Shown: positions 33,912 through 42,218 of the stretch, in pieces | How the letters are laid out: each line of letters begins with the position of its first letter | Numbering within the stretch: the first letter of the stretch is position 1 | Made by a program: the position numbers and the translations under genes | Notes under the pieces: model-generated | What the model was told of the DNA's origin: nothing | The model's input: only the letters and a program-made list of their open reading frames with translations | Database searches by the model: none | Assembly (NCBI GenBank): GCA_049324115.1 | Contig: JBMOMN010000005.1 | Span: 95,987 to 159,986 of the forward strand | Direction: 5' to 3' | DNA length: 64,000 bases | Origin: UBA5796 sp040752455 | GTDB taxonomy: Bacteria > Chloroflexota > Anaerolineae > Anaerolineales > Villigracilaceae

Positions 33912-34274
33912 CTATTGCAGCCTGATCAGCACCTTGCCTTCGCTCCACAGGTTTTCCAGCCCGTAGTAAGCGCGCTGGTCGGGCGAAAACAGGTGGACGA
34001 TCACGTCTCCATAGTCAATCAACAGCCAGCCGTCCCGCGCCTGGCCTTCGGGATTTTTGGTCTTCAGGCGGTGCTTCTTGCGCAGGTCGTCCGAGACGGC
34101 TTTTGCCAGCGCGTCCAGCATCCGGTCGCTGGTCCCGGTGGCGATGACGAAATAATCGGTGAAAACCGCCGCTTCGTGGATGTCGAGCAGCAGGATGTCT
34201 TCACCCTTCTTTTCTTCGAGAATATCAACAATTGCGTGAGCCAGTTCCAGTCCGTTCAAAAACACCTCTTTCAA
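33912..34274 (-). CDS. rsfS: Ribosome silencing factor RsfS
   Basis: 120 residues, family length. RsfS binds ribosomal protein uL14 on the 50S subunit and blocks joining with 30S under nutrient limitation. Conserved features: DILLLDIHEAAVFTDYFVIATGTSDR and the C-terminal GWLLIDYGDVIVHLFSPDQRAYYGLENLW. Its start overlaps the thpR stop by four bases (ATGA), indicating translational coupling. Confidence 0.96.
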   Translation of the reverse strand: MKEVFLNGLELAHAIVDILEEKKGEDILLLDIHEAAVFTDYFVIATGTSDRMLDALAKAVSDDLRKKHRLKTKNPEGQARDGWLLIDYGDVIVHLFSPDQRAYYGLENLWSEGKVLIRLQ

Positions 34275-34864
34275 TTTTCGTTGCCCGCGCCCAGCGGGGC
34301 GCTGAACAGGGTGGTATAGACTGCGCCCTCGGGACGCAAGTCGCTGCGGATGAGATGGATCGCCTCCGCTGTGAACGATCCCAGCTCGCCGATCCGAACC
34401 GCTTCGAGCGTGGACCGGAGGGCCTGCATCTCGCTGGACGAGACCTTCTGGCTGACGCGTCCCACCGTCAAATGCGGCGAATAGGGACGCGTTTCCGCCT
34501 CGAAGCCTGCGCTCTGGGCCAGGCTCTCGATCCGGCGCTGAAGCGTGGACAGTTCGCCCGGGGCCTGGACTCCGATCCAGAACACGCGCGGCCGCTTGGG
34601 GTTGGGGAAGGCCCCGAATCCGCCGACCTTGATCTCCATTGGCCGGAATTGGGCGGTCTGGCGGGCCAGCATCTGCTCGATCTGGCCGAGGCTGCTGGAG
34701 ACCGTATCGCCCAAGAACCGCAGCGTCAGGTGGATGCTTTGGGCCGCCACCCAGCGGACGAGTCCGCGCTTGACTTGCCGGCGCAGGCCGTCAGTCTCGC
34801 GGGCGATCGCTTCCTGTATGGTTTGGGGGAGTTCAATGGCGATGAACGTGCGCAGTAAGCTCAT
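34271..34864 (-). CDS. thpR: RNA 2',3'-cyclic phosphodiesterase ThpR (LigT-like)
   Basis: 197 residues from the ATG at 34864; a TTG at 34870 would add two residues. 2H phosphoesterase superfamily with both catalytic tetrapeptides, HLTL (IHLTLRFLGD) and HLTV (SPHLTVGRV). N-terminal LRTFIAIELP is typical. It hydrolyses 2',3'-cyclic ends of RNA. Between a receiver gene 6 bp upstream and rsfS overlapping downstream, so all are likely one transcript. Confidence 0.95.
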   Translation of the reverse strand: MSLLRTFIAIELPQTIQEAIARETDGLRRQVKRGLVRWVAAQSIHLTLRFLGDTVSSSLGQIEQMLARQTAQFRPMEIKVGGFGAFPNPKRPRVFWIGVQAPGELSTLQRRIESLAQSAGFEAETRPYSPHLTVGRVSQKVSSSEMQALRSTLEAVRIGELGSFTAEAIHLIRSDLRPEGAVYTTLFSAPLGAGNEN

Positions 34865-34870
34865 AAACAA

Positions 34871-35254
34871 TTAATCAGCCGCGCCGGTCGCCTTGTTGAC
34901 CGCATCCACCAGATCCCTGAACCCGACCGGTTTGGTCAGGTAGACCGAAGCCCCGGCGTCCATCCCCACCTGGACATCGGCGGGCATGCTCTTGGCCGAA
35001 ACCACCACGACCGGGATGTTCGATAATTCCGGGTCGCGGCGGACGAAGCGCAACACTTCGAGGCCGGAGACATCCGGCATCATCACATCCAGGATGATGA
35101 TGTCCGGCTTTTCGGCTTCGATCAGGGAAATGGCAGGGGTACTGCTGAAGGTCTTGAGCACACGATAGCCGCTGACTCGCATCATTTCAGCGAACATTTC
35201 AGCGGCATCGGGTTCATCTTCGACCACAATGGCAGTTTTTTGGGCGACAGTCAT
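34871..35254 (-). CDS. Single-domain response regulator (CheY-like)
   Basis: 127 residues forming one receiver domain. Acidic pocket EDE (residues 12-14), phospho-acceptor Asp in IIILDVMMPD, switch Ser in VVVSAKS and Lys in YLTKPV are all present, so it is expected to be phosphorylated. No output domain. First gene of the thpR-rsfS unit. Its kinase is not in the immediate neighbourhood. Confidence 0.94.
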   Translation of the reverse strand: MTVAQKTAIVVEDEPDAAEMFAEMMRVSGYRVLKTFSSTPAISLIEAEKPDIIILDVMMPDVSGLEVLRFVRRDPELSNIPVVVVSAKSMPADVQVGMDAGASVYLTKPVGFRDLVDAVNKATGAAD

Positions 35255-35369
35255 CGCGTTGCAGTACTCCTGGGCGGTAATCGTTCCTGGCTAAAAATAG
35301 CACAAGATGGGTGAATTAGCAAGAGGCTGGATGATCTTGAGTGTTTTACCGCGAAGGCCACGAAGGATC

Positions 35370-35860
35370 CGAAAAAGGAGTGCGAGCTTCAGCTTGCCGG
35401 TTCCCGGCGGACTGATGTTCTCAGCGGCCTGAAGTTCTCAGCGGCCTGAAGTTCTTAGCGGACTGAAGTTCTCAGCGGCCTGAAGTTCTTAGCGGACTGA
35501 AGTTCTTAGCGGACTGAAGTCCGCACTCCGGGATCTTTCGGGCCTGAAATTCCCAGCAGACTGATGTTCTCAGCGGACTGAAGTTCTTAGCGGACTGAAG
35601 TTCTTAGCGGACTGAAGTCCGCACTCCGGGATCTTTCGGGCCTGAAATTCCCAGCAGACTGAAGTTCCCAGCAGACTGAAGTTCTCAGCAGACTGAAGTT
35701 CTCAGCAGACTGAAGTTCTCAGCAGACTGAAGTTCTTAGCGGACTGAAGTCCGCACTCCGGGATCTTTCGGGCCTGAAATTCCCAGCAGACAGATGTTCT
35801 CAGCGGACTGAAGTTCTTAGCGGACTGAAGTCCGCACTCCGGGATCTTTCGGATAGTAAC
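35370..35860. repeat. 17-bp minisatellite inside a palindromic element
   Basis: From about 35410 to 35835 the sequence is built of 17-bp units (A)GCGGACTGAAGTTCTT / GCAGACTGAAGTTCTC, about 24 copies. A longer motif, GCGGACTGAAGTCCGCACTC then CGGGATCTTTCGG, returns four times (near 35508, 35608, 35738 and 35820). The left edge GGAGTGCGAGCTTCAG (about 35379) is an inverted copy of the right edge CTGAAGTCCGCACTCC. The single-unit form of the element lies at about 57030-57090. The whole gap 35255-35917 has no gene. Confidence 0.88.
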
Positions 35861-35917
35861 CTGGTTCTTTCTTCGCGGTGAAATTGGCCTTTTTGCAGTG
35901 ATTTCAGGGACTCGATC

Positions 35918-37120
35918 CTACATTTCCTTGATCCCGTAAGGGAAGCCGTAATCGGCCATCCTGTCCATGAACGGGTCGGGGGGGAAGGCTTCAGGGCCGA
36001 GCACGCCGGTTCCGGTCCAGAGGCCGTGTTCGAGCAGGTCCATGGCGATCACCGCGCTGAAAGCGGTCTGGGCGACGACGGCCTGGCAGCCCCAGGTTTG
36101 CATACATTCCTGGTTGTCGGCTACCTGGTAGAGGTACACCTGGCGGTCCTTGCCGTCCTTTTTGCCCTTGACCCAGGTGCCGGCGCAGGTCTTCCCGTGC
36201 ATCTTGTCGCCGAGGTAAGCCGGGTTGGGCAGGCAGGCGGCTACCACGTCGCGGGGAGCGACTTCCACACCCTTGACGGTGATCTTTTCCTTGTTGTCGA
36301 GGCCGAGCATGCGCAGGGTCTTGAGCACGCCGATGAACTGGTCGCCCAGGCCATATTTGAAGGTGGCGCGTTTGGTCTTGATCCAGCGCGGCACGAGCAG
36401 GACTTCCTCGTGCTCCACGTTGACTACTTCGACCGGGCCGATCTCGGGGAAGTCGAAGACTTCCGGCTCGGAGAAGGGGGCGGTGGTGAACCAGCCCCGG
36501 TCCTCCTCCCAGATGACGGGCGGGTTCAGGCATTCCTCGATGGTGGTCCAGATCGAGAAATTGGGGGCGAACTCGTAACCGTCAATGGTGATATTCGCCC
36601 CGTCGCGGATGCCGATCTCTTCGATTTCGTCGAACAGGTGGTCCTGGGCGTAGCGGGCGAAGACGTCCGCCATGCCGGGTTCGACGCCGATGCCGACCAG
36701 CGCCAGCAGGCCTTTCTTCTCCCAGGCGGCGGCCTTCTCGAACTGGTAATCGCCCAGCTTGACGCCGGACTTGTTGAACGGGTCGGTCGGGTGCGGCTCC
36801 GAGAGGGTCATGGCCATGTCCATGTAGGTCGCGCCGACATCGAAGGCCGCATCGAAGATCTGTTTGTTGAAGATCGGGTCCACCGCGTTCATGACCAGGT
36901 CCACGCCGTATTTGCGGGCAAGTTCCTCGACCATGGCCTGATCCCCGGCATCTATGAATTCGACCGGGAAACGGGCCGGGTCATCCAGCTTGGCCTGGAT
37001 TTCCCTGGCGCGCTCAAGGTTGTAATCGGCCAGAACCATCTGTTCCAGCCAGGGACGCGGTTTGGCGATCTGGGCGATGGCTTCGCCAACTCCACCTACG
37101 CCGACGAGTAGTACTTTCAT
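35918..37120 (-). CDS. Saccharopine dehydrogenase-family oxidoreductase
   Basis: 400 residues. N-terminal Rossmann fold with GVGGVGEAIAQ, acidic residue in VLADYN, and the family-typical NAVDPIFN and GVEPGMADVFARYA segments; C-terminal dimerisation domain contains GDKMHGKTCAGTWVKGKKDG. Related enzymes are saccharopine or lysine-6-dehydrogenases and carboxynorspermidine synthases. Next to polyamine transport and aminotransferase genes, a role on a lysine- or polyamine-derived substrate is likely, and the carboxyspermidine-type reaction is worth testing. Last gene of the minus-strand polyamine block. Confidence 0.86.
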   Translation of the reverse strand: MKVLLVGVGGVGEAIAQIAKPRPWLEQMVLADYNLERAREIQAKLDDPARFPVEFIDAGDQAMVEELARKYGVDLVMNAVDPIFNKQIFDAAFDVGATYMDMAMTLSEPHPTDPFNKSGVKLGDYQFEKAAAWEKKGLLALVGIGVEPGMADVFARYAQDHLFDEIEEIGIRDGANITIDGYEFAPNFSIWTTIEECLNPPVIWEEDRGWFTTAPFSEPEVFDFPEIGPVEVVNVEHEEVLLVPRWIKTKRATFKYGLGDQFIGVLKTLRMLGLDNKEKITVKGVEVAPRDVVAACLPNPAYLGDKMHGKTCAGTWVKGKKDGKDRQVYLYQVADNQECMQTWGCQAVVAQTAFSAVIAMDLLEHGLWTGTGVLGPEAFPPDPFMDRMADYGFPYGIKEM

Positions 37121-37173
37121 ATATTTTTCTCCATTTGGTTTTATAACCTGCTACTGGGCAAGTTAGTGTTTGT

Positions 37174-37199
37174 GTAGGACAGGCTCAAGCCTGTCCTAC
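37174..37199. repeat. Palindromic repeat between dehydrogenase and Lrp genes
   Basis: GTAGGACAGGC and GCCTGTCCTAC pair perfectly around TCAA, 4 bp after the Lrp stop. There is no T-run. This hairpin type is a common dispersed intergenic repeat and may act as a weak terminator. Confidence 0.6.
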
Positions 37200-37202
37200 T
37201 GA

Positions 37203-37667
37203 TTAAAAATACACTTCTTTCACGATCTTCAGGTGCATGAACGTTTCGGTTTCGCGCACGCCCTCGATGGCGTACAGCTTTTCGGTGATGAAGCGCAGCA
37301 GGTCGGCTTTATCCTTGCAGGAGACTTCGGCCATCAGGTCGTAGCGCCCGCTGGTGACGACCAGGTAGACGACTTCGTCCAGCGCCGCGACCTGTCCGGC
37401 CACCTGGAGCATCAGCCGGCCCTCGGTGCGGATGCCGATCATGGCCATGGCCTGGAATCCCATCCGCAGGGGATTGGTGATGGCGATGACCTTCAGGTAG
37501 CCCATGTCCACCAGCCGGGCGTAGCGGATGCGGATCATCCCGGCCGAGACGTTGAGTTGTTCGGCGATCTGGGCGAAGGGGGTGCGCCCGTCCTGGCGCA
37601 GGGCTTCGAGGATTTTCAGGTCAATCTGGTCGAGGCTCTCGGGGGCGTTGGCGAATTGGCTGTCCAT
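37203..37667 (-). CDS. Lrp/AsnC-family regulator
   Basis: 154 residues. N-terminal HTH (LDQIDLKILEALRQDGRTPFAQIAEQLNVSAGMIRIRYARLVDMGYLKV) and C-terminal RAM ligand-binding domain (about 75-150: VAALDEVVYLVVTSGRYDLMAEVSCKD). It lies between the dehydrogenase and the PotD-like gene, so it probably regulates this polyamine/amino-acid block in response to a small amino compound. A second, different Lrp paralogue is at the other end of the block (48008-48493). Confidence 0.94.
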   Translation of the reverse strand: MDSQFANAPESLDQIDLKILEALRQDGRTPFAQIAEQLNVSAGMIRIRYARLVDMGYLKVIAITNPLRMGFQAMAMIGIRTEGRLMLQVAGQVAALDEVVYLVVTSGRYDLMAEVSCKDKADLLRFITEKLYAIEGVRETETFMHLKIVKEVYF

Positions 37668-37791
37668 GAGCGTATTTTATGACGATAGCGCAAAATAGTC
37701 AATCATTTTTTGATGAAAACGCATAAAATCCGCCAATTCTTTGCGATATGGGTGCTCAGCAGTTGGCGGCACAAATGCCGCGTTACAAAAA

Positions 37792-37820
37792 AACTCCGGG
37801 ATTTTCAAAATCCCGGAGTT
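37792..37820 (-). terminator. Intrinsic terminator of the polyamine transporter operon
   Basis: AACTCCGGGATTTT (37792-37805) and AAAATCCCGGAGTT (37807-37820) form a perfect 14-bp stem, followed by a T-run on the minus strand, about 21 bp after the potD-like stop. Confidence 0.92.
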
Positions 37821-37841
37821 CCAGAGCGAACGGGCAGGAGC

Positions 37842-38981
37842 TTACTCGCCGCCCTTGATCTCGGTCCAGATCTGGTCGTAGAGCGGGGTGGCGTCGCCCA
37901 CGTCTTCGATGTAGTGACCGGCGGCAATCGCCTCGGCGGGCATGTTGGTGATGGTGGAGTTCATGTAGGCGTCGAACAACTCGGTCTGGTTATCCTTGGC
38001 GTAGTCCAGGGCGGCCTGGCTGGGGTTGATGTAGGGGAAGTCGCGCAACATCAGCCAGAACATGTTGCCCTGCATGGTGTAGCTGATCCAGGCATAGGCC
38101 GCGTCGGCATGGGGAGCGCCGGTGGGCATGGCCCAGTTGTCCTGCCACAGGATCGTGCCTTCGGTCGGGTAGACGAAGGTGAAGGCCGGGTTCTCCTGGT
38201 TGGCCGTGAAGGCTTCGCCGGTCCAGGTGATGCCCAGGTCCACGTCACCCGCGATCAGGGCCGTCTTGGGGCTGTCGCTGTCGAACAGTTTCACGCCGGG
38301 GACCAGTTCGGCCAGTTTGTTCTTGGCCTCTTCGAGCTGGGCCGGGTCCTTGGTGTTGACGTCGTAGCCGAGGGTCAGCAGGGTCATGCCGATGATGACG
38401 CGGGAGTCATCCAGGAAGACCATCCGCCCGGCGTAGTCGGGGTTCCACAGGTCAGCGTAGGAGGTCGGGGGCGTGGCGACCGTGTCGGCGTTGTAGATGA
38501 TCGCATCCGCGCCGGCCTGGTAGGGGATGGTGTACTCGTTGCCGGGATCGAAGGACAGGTTCAGGTAGTTCGGGTTGAACGAGGCCATGGGCAGTTTGGT
38601 TTGGTCGAGCTTTTGCAGCAGGCCCTGGCGGATCATCAGCGCCACGATGTAATCGGTCGGCTGGACCAGGTCGTAGGTCGCGCCGCCGGCCGAGAGTTTG
38701 GCGTACATTTCTTCGTTGCTGGAGTACTCGTCGTGGTTGATGGTCACGCCATAGACCAACTCGAAACATTCCTTCCACTCGGTCGGGATGTATTCGGTCC
38801 AGACGAACAGGTTCAACTCGGTCGAGGTGACATCCATCTGGACTTCCGGCTCGGGGCAGACGAACCCGGACGAGGTCACTTTTTCGCCTCCGCCCGTGTC
38901 CGCGCCGCCCCCGCCGCAGGCTGCCAGCAGCAGGCTTGCGACCATCGTCACTGCCAGCAGTTTCCACAAGTTGTTCTTCAT
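37842..38981 (-). CDS. potD: Spermidine/putrescine ABC transporter, substrate-binding lipoprotein
   Basis: 379 residues. Lipobox LLLAACGGGG gives a lipid-anchored extracellular binding protein. The mature part follows the PotD/PotF family: ELNLFVWTEYIPTEWKECFE, YDLVQPTDYIVALMIRQGLLQKLD, PYQAGADAIIYNAD, GMTLLTLGYDVNTKDP. Acidic and aromatic residues of the polyamine pocket (WTEYIP, SDSPKTALIAGDVDLGITWTGEA) are present. Downstream of both permease genes and the ATPase in one operon. Confidence 0.94.
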   Translation of the reverse strand: MKNNLWKLLAVTMVASLLLAACGGGGADTGGGEKVTSSGFVCPEPEVQMDVTSTELNLFVWTEYIPTEWKECFELVYGVTINHDEYSSNEEMYAKLSAGGATYDLVQPTDYIVALMIRQGLLQKLDQTKLPMASFNPNYLNLSFDPGNEYTIPYQAGADAIIYNADTVATPPTSYADLWNPDYAGRMVFLDDSRVIIGMTLLTLGYDVNTKDPAQLEEAKNKLAELVPGVKLFDSDSPKTALIAGDVDLGITWTGEAFTANQENPAFTFVYPTEGTILWQDNWAMPTGAPHADAAYAWISYTMQGNMFWLMLRDFPYINPSQAALDYAKDNQTELFDAYMNSTITNMPAEAIAAGHYIEDVGDATPLYDQIWTEIKGGE

Positions 38982-39049
38982 CTTTCTTCCTCCTTTAGGA
39001 AAATTGTTTGAAACGCAGCCTGAATCCTTCTGGCTGCGTTATTCACGGT

Positions 39050-39931
39050 TTATGCTGTCCGGCTTTGCAGCCGTTGGATGAGCAGCACGATACTGAATAT
39101 GACCAGCACCCAGACCGCCGAGAGGGCGTTGACCTGCGGGGTGATGATGCGCCGCAACAGCCCGTAAACGTAGATCGGCAGGGTGGTGGAGCCGGGGCCG
39201 GTGGTGAAAAAGGTGATGACAAAATCGTCGAGCGAGAGGGTGAAGGCCAGCAGCCCGCCGGAGAGCACCCCCGGCAGGATCATCGGGAAAGTGACCCGCC
39301 AGAAGGTGGTCAGTTCGTTGGCGCCCAGGTCCATGGCGGCTTCCTCGTAGGATTTGTCGAAGCCCTGCAGCCGGGCTTGGACCACCAGGGTCACGAACGG
39401 GACGCTGAAAGCGATGTGCGAGACGATCACCGTCGGCAGGCCGAGCGTCAGGCGGGAATCACCGGCCAGGTTGAAAGCGCCGTTCAGGAAGGTGAAGACC
39501 TGGCTGAACAACACCAGGATGCCGATGCCCATCACGATCTCGGGGATCACGATCGGGATGTAGAGCGAGAGCTGCGAGAACGCCTTCAGCTTGAAGTTGT
39601 AGCGCTGGAGGGCCAGGGCGGCCATCGTGCCGATCACGACCGAGGACAGGGTGGAGATGATGGCGATGGTCAGGGTGTTTTTGGTGGCATTCATCACTTC
39701 GGCGTTCTTGCCCAACTCGCAGAACCAGTGGAAGGGTCCGCAGGGGCTTTGGACGACGGTGCTGCCGTCCATGATGAGCGGGCCAAACTGGGTGATGAAC
39801 CCGCCGAAGAGCACGTTGGTGCGGGACGAGTTGAAGGCGAAGACGATCAGGACGAGGATGGGCGTGTACAGGAAAGCGTAGACCAGCACCGTGGCGATTT
39901 TGATGAAGAGGGAGCGGCGGTAGGGATTCAT
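39050..39931 (-). CDS. potC: Spermidine/putrescine ABC transporter permease PotC
   Basis: 293 residues from the ATG at 39931, which has an AGGAG site; the longer upstream frame overlaps potB. Six membrane helices and the EAA loop EEAAMDLGANELTTFWRVTFPMILPGVLSGGLLAFTLSLDDFVI, typical of PotC. Works with PotB in the membrane. It starts 43 bp after the potB stop region in the order ATPase, PotB, PotC, PotD. Confidence 0.95.
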   Translation of the reverse strand: MNPYRRSLFIKIATVLVYAFLYTPILVLIVFAFNSSRTNVLFGGFITQFGPLIMDGSTVVQSPCGPFHWFCELGKNAEVMNATKNTLTIAIISTLSSVVIGTMAALALQRYNFKLKAFSQLSLYIPIVIPEIVMGIGILVLFSQVFTFLNGAFNLAGDSRLTLGLPTVIVSHIAFSVPFVTLVVQARLQGFDKSYEEAAMDLGANELTTFWRVTFPMILPGVLSGGLLAFTLSLDDFVITFFTTGPGSTTLPIYVYGLLRRIITPQVNALSAVWVLVIFSIVLLIQRLQSRTA

Positions 39932-39974
39932 CCCATTGGCTCCTTTCTGAAAACAGGTAACAAAATGTACGGGA

Positions 39975-40898
39975 TCATGCGGCCACAATCTCCTCGCCGA
40001 ACCCGAATTTGCGCGTGTAGAAGAACGTCACGATCAGGGTCATGGCCATCAGGATAAGCGAAGCGGCGCTGCCAAAGGTCGGGTCGCGCGCATCCAGGAA
40101 TTGGCGCTGGATCAGGTTCCCGATCAGGATCACCTGTTTGCCGCCGAGCAGGTCCGAGACGATGAACGTCCCCATGACCGGGATGAAGACCAGGATCGTC
40201 CCGGCGACGACGCCCGGCATCGAGAGCGGCAGCGTCACCCGGAAGAAGGTGCGGATCGGGTTGGCCCCCAGGTCTGCGGCGGCTTCGTAGAGCGAATTAT
40301 CTATTTTTTCGAGCGAGGTGAAGATCGGCAGGATCATGAACGGCAGGAACTCGTAGACCATGCCGACCAGGACCGCGCCGGGGGTGTAGAGCATCTCCAG
40401 GGGCGTGAAGGGCAGGCCCACCAGTCCCGCGAGCCAGCCGAGCACGCTGTTGATCACGCCCTGGGTGCGGAGCAGCATCATCCAGGCGTAGACGCGGATG
40501 ACGAAGTTGGTCCACAGCGGCACGAGCACCATGAACAGGAAGGTGTTGCGTTTGATGGGGTGGGCGCGGGCGATGAAGTAAGCCAGCGGGTAAGCCAGGG
40601 AGATGACCAGCACGGTCGAGTTGAAGGCCAGGGACAGAGAACGCCACAGGATGTTGGCGTAGAGCGGGTCGAAGCAGACGGCCTGGCCGCCGGGACAGTC
40701 GGTGCTGATGCCGAGGATGCGGATGTAGTTGTGCAGGCCGAAGGTGTAGATGACGTTGCCGTCTGGCGAGCGTTTGCCGAAGCTGATGATCAGGGTCAGG
40801 ATGAGCGGGATGATGAGCAGGCCGACCATGAAGACCAGCGTCGGCGAGATGAGCAGCGTGCCCTGGGATGACTTGTTTTCGCGCAGTCGTTTCAACAT
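39975..40898 (-). CDS. potB: Spermidine/putrescine ABC transporter permease PotB
   Basis: 307 residues, six membrane helices, EAA loop YEAAADLGANPIRTFFRVTLPLSMPGVVAGTILVFIPVMGTFIVSDLLGG. Extracytoplasmic segment between the first helices (about 45-75). Follows the ATPase gene by 7 bp, indicating one transcript. Confidence 0.95.
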   Translation of the reverse strand: MLKRLRENKSSQGTLLISPTLVFMVGLLIIPLILTLIISFGKRSPDGNVIYTFGLHNYIRILGISTDCPGGQAVCFDPLYANILWRSLSLAFNSTVLVISLAYPLAYFIARAHPIKRNTFLFMVLVPLWTNFVIRVYAWMMLLRTQGVINSVLGWLAGLVGLPFTPLEMLYTPGAVLVGMVYEFLPFMILPIFTSLEKIDNSLYEAAADLGANPIRTFFRVTLPLSMPGVVAGTILVFIPVMGTFIVSDLLGGKQVILIGNLIQRQFLDARDPTFGSAASLILMAMTLIVTFFYTRKFGFGEEIVAA

Positions 40899-40905
40899 GG
40901 CGTTC

Positions 40906-42015
40906 CTACTCTTTCGGCAGGACGAGGGTATTCTCCGGGAAGAGCGTCAACCAGACTTTCTGGCCGACGGTGTAGTACGCGGCCGGGTCGAGGCTGGAGA
41001 TCTTGTTCTGTTCCCAGACTTTCATGGTCATCCCGTTCAGGTCCACGTGGAGGCGGGTATCCGAGCCGATGTAGGATGTATTGACTACCGTGCCCTCGAA
41101 GCAGTTCTGGGTGAGGGCGGGCTTGTCGGCCAGGCGGATCTTCTCGGGGCGGATGGAGATGGCCACCTCGTCCCCGACGGATACGTTTTCGGCGGCGAAG
41201 CCGGTCACTTCGGCGTTGAGCGGCGGGACGAAGACGCTGGCCCGTCCGCTTTCGAGGGATTTGACCCTGCCCTCCATGAAATTGGAGGTGCCGATGAAGT
41301 CGGCTACGAATTTGCAGTTGGGGCGTTCGTAGATTTCGACCGGCGTGCCCATCTGCATCACCTTGCCCTGGCTCATGACCGCGATCCGGTCCGACATGGT
41401 CAGGGCTTCCTCCTGGTCGTGGGTCACGTAAACGAAGGTGATGCCCAGTTTCTGCTGGAGGGCCTTGAGTTCGAGCTGCATTTCCTTGCGCAGTTTCAGG
41501 TCGAGGGCGCCGAGGGGTTCGTCGAGCAGGAGCACGTTGGGGGTCTTGACGATGGCCCGCGCCAGGGCGATGCGCTGCTGCTGCCCGCCGGACATTTGCC
41601 TGGGGTAGCGCCGTTCCATGCCGGTCATCTGCACCATTTCGAGGGCGTGACCCACCCGCCGGGCGATTTCCTGCTTGCCGGCCCCTTCCATTTCGAGGCC
41701 GAAAGCCACGTTCTGGTAAACGGTCATGTGCTGGAAGAGGGCGTAGTTCTGGAAGACGGTGTTGACCGGGCGCTTGAAGGGCGGCGTATGTCCCTGGGGG
41801 ACGCCTTCGATGTAGACCTCGCCCTCGGTCGGCCACTCGAACCCGGCCACCATCCGCAGGGAGGTGGTCTTGCCGCAGCCGGATGACCCCAGCATGGAGA
41901 AAAACTCGCCGTTCTTGATCTGCATCGTGACGTGGTTGACGGCGAAGACCTCCCCGCCTTCGGGGGTGGGGAAGCGCTTGACGACATCCCGAAGTTCTAC
42001 CGCAAATTCGCTCAT
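40906..42015 (-). CDS. potA: Spermidine/putrescine ABC transporter ATPase PotA
   Basis: 369 residues. Walker A GSSGCGKTTSL, Q-loop NYALFQHMTVYQNV, signature MSGGQQQRIALARAI, Walker B VLLLDEPLGALD and H-loop VTHDQEEA, then a C-terminal TOBE domain (about 280-365) found in PotA/CysA/MalK-type ATPases. Energises uptake through PotBC. First gene of the transporter operon; an upstream dispersed repeat separates it from the aminotransferase gene. Confidence 0.96.
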   Translation of the reverse strand: MSEFAVELRDVVKRFPTPEGGEVFAVNHVTMQIKNGEFFSMLGSSGCGKTTSLRMVAGFEWPTEGEVYIEGVPQGHTPPFKRPVNTVFQNYALFQHMTVYQNVAFGLEMEGAGKQEIARRVGHALEMVQMTGMERRYPRQMSGGQQQRIALARAIVKTPNVLLLDEPLGALDLKLRKEMQLELKALQQKLGITFVYVTHDQEEALTMSDRIAVMSQGKVMQMGTPVEIYERPNCKFVADFIGTSNFMEGRVKSLESGRASVFVPPLNAEVTGFAAENVSVGDEVAISIRPEKIRLADKPALTQNCFEGTVVNTSYIGSDTRLHVDLNGMTMKVWEQNKISSLDPAAYYTVGQKVWLTLFPENTLVLPKE

Positions 42016-42038
42016 TTATCTTCTCCTGCAAATATTTG

Positions 42039-42190
42039 GCCCTCCCGTTTTTGACGGGAAAAACCTTTTGAAACACAAAGGAACACGAAGGGAACGAAGG
42101 AAAACACGTTTGGCGCTGTGCCTTTTCCCCCTTCGAGAGCCTTTGTGCCCTTTGTGTTTAGGCTCGTTCCCGTTATTTACGGAAGAGCCA
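42039..42190. repeat. About 150-bp dispersed structured element, copy 1
   Basis: Left end CCTCCCGTTTTTGACGGGAA forms a short hairpin; the middle carries AACACAAAGGAACACGAAGG and CCTTTGTGCCCTTTGTG; the right end GGCTCGTTCCCG...CGGAAGAGCC forms another hairpin. An inverted homologous copy is at about 56009-56168. A further hairpin (42199-42220, GGATGGGG / CCCATCC) abuts it at the stop of the next gene. Confidence 0.75.
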
Positions 42191-42218
42191 TTTTTGGCAG
42201 GATGGGGTCAATCCCATC

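Noticed and set aside
35399..35860. CRISPR array
   Set aside because: The 17-bp units are contiguous without unique spacers and no cas genes are present; it is a minisatellite.
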